DNA from: Diphasiastrum complanatum
Taxonomy: Eukaryota; Streptophyta; Lycopodiopsida; Lycopodiales; Lycopodiaceae
Direction: 5' to 3'
Assembly: GCA_029204225.1 (NCBI GenBank)
Contig: MU832144.1
Location: 1-64,000 of the forward strand
Length of the DNA stretch: 64,000 nt
Shown: positions 23,101-35,100 of the stretch, one piece after another
Layout: each line of letters opens with the position of its first letter
How positions within the stretch are numbered: position 1 is the first letter of the stretch
The notes under the pieces: generated by a model
What the model was told of the DNA's origin: nothing
Database searches by the model: none
The model's input: only the letters and a program-made list of their open reading frames with translations
Program-made: the position numbers and the translations under genes

Positions 23101-26100
23101 TGACGTTTAACCGTTTAAATCTCCTTGGAAGAGTGTCCTATCCAACGAAAGCCTTCAACTCCTCCTTTGTGTCACCCTCCTCAACATTTGAGCTCTCCTA
23201 CTCCAAGAGATATCACTAGAACCAAGACTAAAAACATAACCTGTAGTAGATCTTCGATCTTCCGCATCTCTAGCCCAATCAACATCCACATATCCCTGCA
23301 ATCGTACCAGACGTCAGTGCATCAGACCGAGTTATCCCTCCAGCAGGACAAGGCAGAGCAGACGACATGCTGTCCACAGGTCCAGACAGAGGCAGTTTTA
23401 CTCCTCACATCCAGAGCACTCCACATTTTTTATTACGTCTTACTTTAGGGCTTCTGCCGAGACTTTAGATTGCTTTTACATCATGATAGATATGTGTTTT
23501 CTTTCCAGCTCAGTAGAGAGATTACATCATACTTAATTCAGGTTGGTTATTTTATTAGTATGTTTCTTTTATGGAGACATTTTTTTCATACGCTCCCAGA
23601 GTATGATACACACTTGAGAAGTACATTTATTCTGTCTTTTGTACCCTCGGGTACCTATAAGACATTAATAAAGCTTTCTTTCTTTCTTTCTCTCTCTCTC
23701 TCTCTCTCAACACACACACACCCACACACACACACACACACACAAATGCGCATGCACATAACTGCAACATAATAAGTGACAAAGGAAACTTTTATTCCAT
23801 CCTAACAATGATTTCTCTAGTCTCATGTTCCAATTTTTTCTGTTGCAGCTGATTTGATAATTTTCATCAAGGTTAGAAAGATGAAATGGTTTTCTGCTGC
23901 TTACTTCAATCAAGGCAGTTTAAAATATGTCAATTGCCATGTACTTCAAGTTATCATGATGTTGTCTTGGATGTTTGTTTGGACTGGTTCCTGATCATTT
24001 TTTTAATTGGTGTAGGTGATGCATGGAGAAGACTATGTGTCCCTTGGGTTTCTGTTTGGAAAGAAGTCAAAAATAGCATATATTTCTGATGTTTCTCGCA
24101 TTCCTCTTGAAATAGAGAATGGTAAGACAAAATCTCATGATATAGAAACATTATTTTTATGTTATTGTCCATCAAGACATTTCACATATACAAATAAATA
24201 AAAATATATATTTCTAAAACAAGAAAGTATGCAAAAAAACACAAGCCTTGAGTCATCAGGCTCTACGCTATGACACCATGATAGCAAGTGATAAATGATG
24301 AGGAAGCTAACAAAATGTCCATCAAATAGAGCATCAAGGAAGTATGTTGCCCAAGTGTGACAAGATATTCAGAAAATGAAATGATAAGTGTGCTGCCAAA
24401 TAAGGGAAATATGCAAAAGATAGGTAACAACTGGTTGTGGCCCCAAAAAGCCAGCAAAATAGCCTCCAAAGAAGACGATGGTATTGCAAAAGAGCCTAAA
24501 ACCCAGCAAGCAAAAGTCTGCAAAAACTTGTCAATATTACTCTACAAGCAATAGCACAGGGCTTTCCCATGAAGGACCCAAGCATAACCAATAAGTTGAA
24601 CAATCAATGAATGACGAATGTCTAAATGATAGCCCTAACCCTCTAGAGATTAGGGCAACGAATGTCTAAATGATAGCCCTAACCCTCTAGAGATTAGGGC
24701 AACTTGGGTACCTGGTTTCTATAACGACATGCTCTTAATGGTAACTAGCCTAGTACCTAAATGTACACTAGTTAGGGGCTATTTCTAGTATATAACTCAA
24801 CCACTCAAGTTTTTGAATATCTGTCACCAAGGAAGATCTTTCTTCACCAACTTTTAGGGACCCGATATGGCTGATAAAGAGCTTCCTTATGTTTGGTATG
24901 GCGATCTTTGAGTACTTGTCAAACAACTTTAACATATAGGCTATTACCTAGACTTTGGTGCCCAATGAGATAGATCTAAGTCGCTTTAGTTTTTGTTATT
25001 TTCTGAATCTGTGTTTCAAATCTTGAAGGGGGTTGGCACGACCCTACCTGAAGTTTGACCAGAATTGCAAATTTGGTGTACAATGTGTAAATTGATCTAC
25101 AATTCTCTGACTTTCAAACTAAGGATAATTGGACTTCCTCTACATACTTGATGGAAGCCGAGTAGTTTCCTTACCTCTCAACTCACTATAGAAGCTTTGA
25201 GGGAACACAAGCAACTTCAATTATGTAACTTGTGAGAAGCCAACTTACTGACGTCTCATAAGCGCTACTAACACAAGAAGGGTATTCATAGCTAACCACT
25301 TGCACCTCCCTATGGCATTTGTAGGCAACCGGGGCCTTCCTAACTAGTATGAATAGTTAATCATTTTCTCAAGTTATAAGCTTGGATCATAGAGTATTGC
25401 TAAAGCATTGCGAATTAGCGGTACTGCATTAGACAGAGACGATCAAAGATTATAGTTTTGAGTACGCAGTTGCATCCGCTATTCTTTTGTGCTCGCTATT
25501 CATCTGATTTGTACATTTGATTACGTTCTCTTATAATTTTGTCTGATCTATCGAATACTTCTACACAACAATATTATCTCTGTTATGTTTGTCTACGAAA
25601 TCAATCTAAGAGATTTTGATGATTTCGAAGTTAGAATCAAGTAGGATCGAACGTGGCAATTGTCGCAATAGTTTTGTTCAAATTTGATTGGTGTATTCAT
25701 ACATTGAAAAAGGATCTTTTTGCAAACCCCGAAAGTAGCATCTATCGAATGTTGTTTTTCTCTATTTGGCATTCTTTTCTTCTTCCAACATGGTATCAAA
25801 GCAGTTATTTATTTTATTTCCAATTAGAGCGTTGCATGGTATTAGTGTCCTGGTATTATCAGATACTATGTTTCATTCTTTGGTCATCGATATATCATCG
25901 ATTATCGACAGACTAGCTTCCATATGGATTCACAAAGCAAAGCTGGTCTCATAGTAGACAAGCTAATGGATCTAATTATCATTTGTGGAAATTTAAGATG
26001 AAGAGCGTGCTAATTGCCAATGAGTTATGGGATGTTGTCACAAGTATTGAAGTGAAACTTGAAGACAACATAGCCGACTCAAAATGGAAATCGAAGGATG

Positions 26101-29100
26101 GTAAAGCTTTCGCACTAATCATTCTCAATATATCAGATACACCATAGTTGCCTCGAACCGCGGTTTGAACCGCCTACTGCGGTTCGAACCATCGAACCGT
26201 TCGAAACCGGTTCGAACCGGTTTGAACCTTTTTGCTCCAAACCAAAAAAAAAAAACAAACGGTTCGAACCATTTGCCGATTTGAACCCAGCTAGCTGGTT
26301 CAAATTGGGACGAATCGGCCGATTCAAATTGGCTTGCAACATTAAGATACACAGATTGGCCATGTATCCGAAGCTCACACTTCGAAAGAAGTATGGGACA
26401 TCGTGAGCACACTATATTGTGACTTCTAAGTTGCATCTCAGAAGGAAATTTTTCTCACTCAAGATGTCTAAAATTGTAGAATCTTGAAAGCGAAGAACGC
26501 CAACAACAAGCAATCAGATCAACAGGCGAATGTGGTCGCAGAGACATCACAATTCCCTATCCAAGACACGGATGAAGGATTTATGATCAATGATCATAAG
26601 CATACCAACCTACCATTCAAAGTTTCACCATCATCCATTTAGTTTTGAGATTATAAGTCTCCAAGTGGGCTTCACGATCCTTAGAAAAGGAACTTTATGA
26701 TTTGGGATAAGGTTGTTCCTTTCTCAGGTTTCTCTTTTTCACTTTTGTTTACTCCATCAATTTCTTGATTTGAATGTTGGCAAGTCAATTATTTTATAGT
26801 CCCAATGTCAAAAAAAATAGGTGAAGAAAGAGGGTGTTTTTCAAGCCTAGCATTAGTAACAAGAACTACTACAATTTGTTTCTAATGAGATGAAAATCTC
26901 ACTATTGGTTCGGAAGCCAAGTCAACGCAGTAATGCCCCGAAAACAAGTTAACCTAAAATAGATGAAATACCTGATGAATAAAGATTGGAAATTGCGGAA
27001 TCATTAGTACTTGATGTCGATTATCTAGACAAGAAAATCGATCTCCATGTCTGTCATAGCTGCATTGTTGGAAAGTAGACTAGGATTCTTTTTAGGTCAA
27101 GTCATAAGCATGCAACAAAAGATGTTCTATATATTGTTCATGCGGCCCAATGTAAACCTTATCGTTGCTTGGTGCAAAGTACTTTATTACTTTTATTGAT
27201 GAACAACTGTTTATTTTTTTAAGTAGAAATCAGAGGCTTTTCAACCTCTTTAGACAATTCAAGGAGCGTGCAGAACTCAAAACTGGTAAAAGAATAAAAA
27301 ACAGAACCAAGGAAATGATTATCAGCCTCATTCGTCTCCCAGAAGATCTCGACAAGAGATCGTAGACCACCTAATAGGTACATTGATGAATCTGCTTGAG
27401 AACCGACTACTGTCGAAGAAGCACTCAGTCAGTCAAACTCTGATCTATGGAGAGAAGCTATGGATGGAGAGTATTCATCTCTAATCAAGAACCAAACTTG
27501 GACTATTGACGAATTGCCTGCTAGCAAAAGTGTAATTGATTGCAAATGGATATTCAAGATCAAATACAAAGTGGATGGAAGTATCGATCATAGGAAAGCT
27601 CGACTTGTCGCAAGAGGATTTTCCCAGATCCCGAATATCGACTACACTGAGTCTTTCACTCTTGTAGTCAAGCAGTCTTCAATCAGAACTCTTCTGTTGT
27701 ATGCTGTTGCAGTCAATCTAGAGATACATCAGATGGATGTATAGATAGCCTATCTAAATGGAGATATCGAAGAAGATATCTACATGATACAGCCCGAAGG
27801 TTATCTAATCAACGACAAAGAAAATCATGTATGCAAACTCCATAGAGCACTTTACGGCTTGAAGCAATCTGCTAGAGCTTGGCTCCAAAGGATCCACACT
27901 TTACTTATTGAACATGGTTATAACCCAAGCACTTCAAATTCGAATGTCTACTTCAAGTTAGTGCAGCATTCTGTTATTATCATTACCTTGTACGTGGACG
28001 ACACACTGCTATTTAGCGACTGTCGAATCGATAAAAGGTGCGAAACGAATGTTGTTCTTGGAATTCGACATGATAGATCTAGGTGAAGCTCATTACTGTC
28101 TTAGTATTCAAATCCAAAGAGACAAAGAGAAGAAACTGATTTACGTCACTCAACGAAGGTACATTGACAATATGCTGATTAGATATAATCTGATGAATGG
28201 CAAGTTAGCTCACTCGCCAATGGGCCCAGGACTCAAATTGTCGAAGGATCGGTGTTCTTAGACAAAAGAAGAGAATAATTAGATGTGTGAGTATCCATGT
28301 CATTCGATAATAGGTTCTCTTATGTACATGATGATCTATACCAGACCAAACATAGCTTTTGCAGTTGGTTCCTTAAGCCAGTATATGGCCAATCCGGGTA
28401 TTGTTGAAAAGCTCTTGTAAGAGTTATGGGTTACATTCAAGCTACTATGGACCAATGCATCTGTTAGGGAGCAGTCGACAATGACAAACTTAACATACTC
28501 AGTGGTTATTCGGATGTAAGTTGGGCAAGAGATGTAGACACTCGTAGATCCACATCTGGATTTACATTCTTCCTCAATAATGGTCCAATTCCATGGAACA
28601 GTCGCAAGCAAACCTCAATAGCTCTATCTTCTACAGAAGCAGAGTATATCATTGCCTCTCAAGCGACAAAGGAAGTAGGATGGTTGAGAAACTTATTACT
28701 GGATGTTTGTTTGAAACAGTGTGCTCTTGTAATTGTTTTATGTGATAATCAAAGTGCTATTGCTTTATCGGCCAACCCTAGATTCATTCTAGGAGTAAGC
28801 ACATTGAAATTAAGTATCACTATGTTAGAAGCAAAGGTCTCAACAAAGAGGTAAACTTGCAGTATTGTCAAATGCAAGACATGACAGCTGATATTTTTAC
28901 TAAGGCACTAAGCTTGGATGCCCACAAGAAGAAACTAAGTTTGAAGGTCAAGGCATTCATAGATTCAGATTAAGGAGGAGTGTTGGATTATTCTCCTATA
29001 ATTCTACAGTTAATCTACATCCATTAATTTATCCAACTCTGCAGATTTACTCTTTCACACAGTCTGCAGAAAATATCGAACAACATGAGGCTTCAACACT

Positions 29101-32100
29101 CTCGACTGTCGACAGCTAACTGGATCAAGTTTCAGTTCGTTATGAATATAACTATTTTCCCTAATTGGATAAGTGACAGCACATTGTGGCTAAGTGTCAA
29201 TTGCGACCTATGACCTAATTAGTTGTCCTAATTGGATAAGCCTAATGACATTCCTCATTAGTATAAATAGCTGATCATTTGATAAATATAATAGAAGAAA
29301 TGATGTTTCTTTCTTTGAATATTGCTATCAACTCTTACTGCTTATCAATGAAAGTGCATCAGACAGAGTTATCAGCTACTCAGAGACAATTTGGAGTACG
29401 CGGTTGCATCCACTATTGTTTTGTATTCGCATCATCTGATTTGTAGATGCTGCTTACTAAATCAATCATACCTTCTTAATGCGTTCAGTAATATGTTGGA
29501 ATGTATGCATGCTTCTCTGAAGTTATTTGTGTCTGATAAATCTCTTATTGTTTAGTCTAAATTGTCGAATGTTTCGATAATGCGATATTCTATATACATT
29601 GCTTACGCTCTGTAATTGTTTGCCTACAAAATCAGTCTAGTACTAATGATTTGAAGTTAGTTACTAAAGGGTTTGAACGTGATGATTGTGGCAATAGCTT
29701 TGTTCGACTTTTGATAGGCATAGTCATGCATTAGAAGAAGGATTCTTCCGCACAGCCCGATAGTGCATCTATGGACTTCAACTTTACTACTATTGATTCC
29801 TCTTTCCTTCTTCCAACACTATGGACGTGCCTTGTAACGGTACACATGTCCCGTCGACGGCAGCCTTGCCATGCAGGACTACCCAAGGAGAAGACTTTAT
29901 GTATATATTGACTAGTTTTTCTGAGAATCTAATATACAAATCTCTTTCAATTGCTTGATAATTGCTTCACATACGTTTAGCTTGGTTTCTCTTGAGTTTA
30001 CGTTGTTAGGTAGCTTAACTACATGCAGAGAAGATCCTATCATCTCAATAGTTTTGTTCGAATTTGATAGGCGTATTCATACATTGAAGAAGGATCTTTC
30101 CGCAGAGCCCAATAGTAGCATCTATTGAATGTTGTTTTTCTCTATCTAGCATTCTTTCCTTCTTCCAACGAGAATCAGAGCAGCTTGACATTATGCCCCC
30201 AAGTTTTAATCTTTAATTTTGTGAAAATTATCTCTTAAGAAACATTACTTCTGTAGAGATTGAAGAGCCTCAAGACTTTTATTGTTTCCATTCTGGTTTA
30301 AATAATTAATCTTGTAGAGATTGACTCCCAAGCCACTTATTTGTTTTATGCTTGTTTGTACCTAGTTTAAGGGGTTGTTTGATGGATATTTGCGTGGTTA
30401 GGTGAGTCACTGTTAGTGGAAAATGTACTGCTTGAAGATCAGGAGAGGTTGTAAGCTTAGTGCATAAAACAAATGAGTCGTTGTGGAAGGGATAGCATGT
30501 TACAACATCTTGTGTTTTATACAGAAGATGTTTTAGGGCTGGTCTCTAACTAGAGTGCTCCTTCAAATTTATGTATGGAACATAGTTGTAGCAGCGACTC
30601 TCGAACTGCAGTTCGAATCGCAAAACAAAAAGTTTTTCTTTTTGAATTTTTTTTTTGCTCAAGAGTTCCCCCATATAGTATTGGTACCCTCTATGTAGTT
30701 AAAAACTGGAAAAAAATTGTATAGGGCCTCAAAATATAAACCCTAAACTCAATAAAAGGTGTAAAATGGCCTAAAAACCCAAAAAATGGACCTTTGCCTT
30801 TTTTTGAGTTTAGGATTAAATTCTGAGGTCCTATACAATTTTTTGCAATTTTTAACTACATAGAGGGTACCAATACTATATGGGGAATTTTTTGGGCAAT
30901 TTTTTTTTTTTTTTTGTGATTCGCTGCAGCAAATCGCGATACCCTGCAAATTGCAATTCGTTGCAACTATGGTACTATGGAAGGTAGGATATCAAATTTC
31001 CTTGCATATTAATTCAACTTAGGTCTGGTTGCTGTGGAGTTTTTTTCCTTTTCTTGTCTAGAATTCTAGTATATTCTAAGATGCGGTGACGTGTTTTTGC
31101 TAACTAGCTATTATTTTTTATAGTGATTTCAAAGCAAGGAGCTGGCCCAGTCGATGTACTCATCCTTGATACCTTATACAAGGTTGTGACTTAACATGAT
31201 TGTTTTCTTAAATTCAAAATCATTCATGTCTCTTTTATTGCGAAACACTTTATGGATCGAATCATCTCTTACTCTGCTTGGAGGCATAAGTGTTTTGGTT
31301 AAATAGTTACCTTTGTTTTGCTACTGTCATTTGCATGAACTATTATATTGCCAGCTTGTTTGCAAATCTCCAAGAGATCTGATTTAAGTGAAATTTCAAC
31401 TTGGTGTTGAAAAATGTACTATCAAATTCAAGATAGATCTATATGCTTGCATATTTGCTACCATGAATCACTTTAACAGGTCTTGAGATTGCACTCCAAA
31501 CCTTATCTCTTGTGGCATGATTGCCTGTAAAATAAATAATCTTCTTGCATTAGTACTAGATCACATGACAGTTTATTGAGTTAACACACGATTAAAATTC
31601 AAATATGTTGTGGCCTTTTTAAATATAATGTTGAGTCATCATTATGAACATATCCTTGCAAAATCGTCTACAGAACAATGAAATTGACACCAACTGTGGT
31701 ATCAATATAGTCAAAACAATGATGCTAGTTTGTAGGCCCTCCGACAAAGGAAAACTTTTAGAACATTTTTTGCAAAGAGGCTCACTAGAGTCTTCTAAAT
31801 TATACCCTTGAAGAAAAAATTATCGACTACTAAATGAGAGGAGACATTGTGTTGTTATACTAGGTAGGGTCGCTCTAGGGGTCTCTAGAAGATGTTTTGG
31901 ATCACGGAGTCCTTTGTAGAAATTTCTTGCTTTTCCTTTAGAGGATCGACTATTGACTACAATTGATGTTCTGTCTGTAGGAAAGCAAGAGTCAAGTCAC
32001 CAAGATTTAGTTATCAATCAATCTCCACAGAAAACAAGAGAGAAGAGGCTGGGCGCCCAACTCTAAGAGAGAGAGAGAGAGAGAAAACAACAACAAGAGC

Positions 32101-35100
32101 AATGGAGAGCAATGCTTAGCCAAACTGTAAAAATGGAATACACAATGAGCATCTAAGTACTCTACCTGGATGTGGCCAAATGCCACCAAACCCTAACTAA
32201 ATGTAGGGCACCCCCAAAAGTCAAGATAGGGCCCCTAAACAAAATTAGACCCCTAAGGACCCACGAGTCAGTACATGACCAAAATTGGGTCCAACTGAAC
32301 TTAAGACAAACTTAAGATGGCCTAAATAACTAAATACCCATGGTTACACAAATCTCGACCTTTTGGGTCAAAGTAACCTATGGATTAACTTTAGCATAGT
32401 CATTTATTTCTAACACCCTCCTTAAATGACAATGCAAAAACTGAAATCTTCACTATGTAACAAAACCAACACGTGGTATCAAATTTAAAGCTTTGCATAA
32501 AGCTTCAAATCTGACTCTAGGCAATAGCTTAGTGAAGAGGTCCGCAATATTATCCTCCGTAGGACAATATTCAAGTAAAATGTCGCCATCATGAAGTCTC
32601 TCCCGGACAAAGTGATAATGGATCTCGATGTGCTTCGTCCTCGCATGAAAAACAGGATTCTGTGCAATGGCAATAGCACTTTGACTATCACTCAAGATAA
32701 GAGTGGCTGAGGGCTCGCCAAACTTCATGTCAACAAGTAGTCTTCTCAGCCATAAACACTCTGTTGTGGCTGAAAATATTGCTCTATATTCTGCCTCACT
32801 AGAAGAAGTAGCAACAGTGGGCTGCTTTCTACTTGACCACGAAATTGCAGAATTTCCATAGAAAAAGCAATGTCCACTTGTAGAGCGTCTAGTGTCCTGA
32901 TTTCCACCCCAATCCGAGTCACTAAAACCAACCAAACATGCATCATCACAAGCAGGAAAAACCAGTCCATGACTTCTTCTTCCTTGAAGATATCGAAAGA
33001 TCTTCTTCAACGCTTTCCAATGTGATGTCATCGGGGCATGCATGAATTGACTCATGAGTGAGACACTATAAGAAATGTCCGGTCTTGAATTACATACATA
33101 GGTAAATGAGACAGCCAATAGCTTGACAATATAAAGTAATGTCAAATGATTCACCATCACCTTGACTACTTAATTTCAGACCTGTCTCCATAGGTGTAGC
33201 AATCGGCTTGCAATGTTCCATCTTGAACCGCTTCAAAATCTGCCCAATGTAGCGTTTTTGAGAGATGAAAATTCCAGCCCCTTCTTGTACAAATTCAAGA
33301 CCAAGATAAAAGTGCAATAGGCCTAAATTAGAGGTTTCAAAAACCATACCAAGATCAAGTATTACAGCATCAATCTGCTGCTCATTACTTCCCGTAATAA
33401 TAATATCATCAACATAAAGCAAAATAATGATGATATAATCTGAAGTATGCCATAAAGAGTAGATTTGCTAGAACTATTAGTAAATCCTCGATCACAAAAG
33501 TAGGCATGTATCTTTTGATACCACATCCTCGGAGCTTGCACGCCCTCCTACACAAATGCAAACCTGAAAACAAAAACAGCAAGATAAGGAGACACCACAA
33601 CCAAAAATCAGTAGCAGATTTTTGGGCGCCCTCTTCCAAACAAAACTTGCTGAAAACTGGTTGCATAAAAATCAGATTTGAGATTCTGATTTTTGGGTGC
33701 CAAAAATTGCTCCTCCAAGATCTCTGATGGCCGCCCTCCTTCAACCTGAAAAGAGACAAAAAAGCTGATCCTAACTCCACTTGAAAAGATCAGCAAGATG
33801 CTGAAATTTCACAACAAAAAGCAGAGAAGCTCCTCTTCTGGTAGGGCGCCAACAAACAAGCTTGCTGCAGATCCGATAGCTCTGATACCATGTAGGAAAG
33901 CAAGAGTCAAGTCACCAAGATTTAGTTATCAATCAATCTCCACAGAAAAGAAGAGAGAAGAGGCTAGGCGCCCAACTCTAAGAGAGAGAGAGAGAGAAAA
34001 CAGCAACGAGCAATGGAGAGCAATGCTTAGCCAAACTGTAAAAATGGAATACACAATGAGCATCTAAGTACTCTACCTGGATGTGGCCAAATGCCACCAA
34101 ACCCTAAGGTTAACCACTTAACTAAATGTAGGGCACTGCCAAAAGTCAAGATAGGGCCCCTAAACAAAATTAGACCCCTAAGGACCCACAAGTCAGTACA
34201 TGACCAAAATTGGGTTTAACTGAACTTAAGACAAACTTAAGATGGCCTAAATAACTAAATACCCATGGTTACACAAATCTCGACCTTTTGGGTCAAAGTA
34301 ACCTATGGATTAACTTTAGCATAGTCATTTATTTCTAACACTGTCAATATTTTTAGTTGGAGGATGCTATTTCCTTCAGCTTTTATGATCTTTTGCTCTT
34401 ATGTGATGCCAAATCTATAATCGAGTTGATAGTAGATGACCAATGAAAGATTGTCTTCTTGCTTTTTGATACTAGGAATCCAATGCAGCTGTCAAGTTAA
34501 ATTGTAACCACCGTAAAATAGTGATGTTGAAGAATTCAATCACAGCACAAACATGTCTCTACAGAAGTCCGCACCGAATTTATCCAGCCAAGAGTAGATC
34601 AATCATTGAAAAATTTAGCCTCCGTTTGTAGTCATTACCAAGTTATGAACACAATTCATATGGCATCACTTAAGAACAATAAGGATGATGAGCAATAGAG
34701 GCTAAGCTGTTGGAGGCATATCAAATCACATTGCCACATATGATGAATAAGCAACTTCACGGTCTATGATTATTAAGAAACTAGCCAGTTATAAAGAGGC
34801 CTCCAAGAAATGAACTGGAGCTGATTTTTTGTGCACATTTTTACCGCTACTTGGAGACTTCCTAGTTTCTGGTTTAGTTTTGGTAGCTACTTCAGCCACA
34901 ATGTTCATAAATCACAATGTCCATAAGTCTTAAATGAACATGAATTAGAAATTTGTGACTGCTTCAGTAAATTTTATGCAAAAAGAAAAGGACGTGGAGC
35001 TTATGATCCAAAAGAATGTTTTTAATCTATCTAGATTTTATGCATCACACACTCCTGTATACATGCAACAAATCTGTATCTCATTCAGGCTTTTGTACTT

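Larger units (their letters stand above)
25340..29818 (+). mobile_element. Copia C5 element, both LTRs, degenerate, in hydrolase intron
   Basis: In plus order: 5' LTR remnant (25340-25790), primer site, gag broken by a MITE, integrase pieces, RT, RNase H, polypurine tract and a complete-looking 3' LTR. It is the same family as C2 and C8. Large parts of gag, protease and integrase are deleted and many stops and frameshifts are present. It lies sense to the hydrolase gene. Confidence 0.88.
31976..34340 (-). mobile_element. Copia C6, complete ends with target duplication, internally deleted
   Basis: Two LTRs (31976-32415 and 33891-34340), polypurine tract, primer binding site and a 5-bp target duplication CTGTC (31971-31975 and 34341-34345) define a full insertion of 2365 bases. 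The interior holds only a leader, the last part of RT and RNase H. Gag, protease, integrase and the RT N-terminus are absent. It is inserted antisense in the 4-kb hydrolase intron. Same family as C4. Confidence 0.95.

Noticed and set aside
28336-28611. 91-codon minus ORF
   Set aside because: Antisense shadow of the C5 RNase H region.
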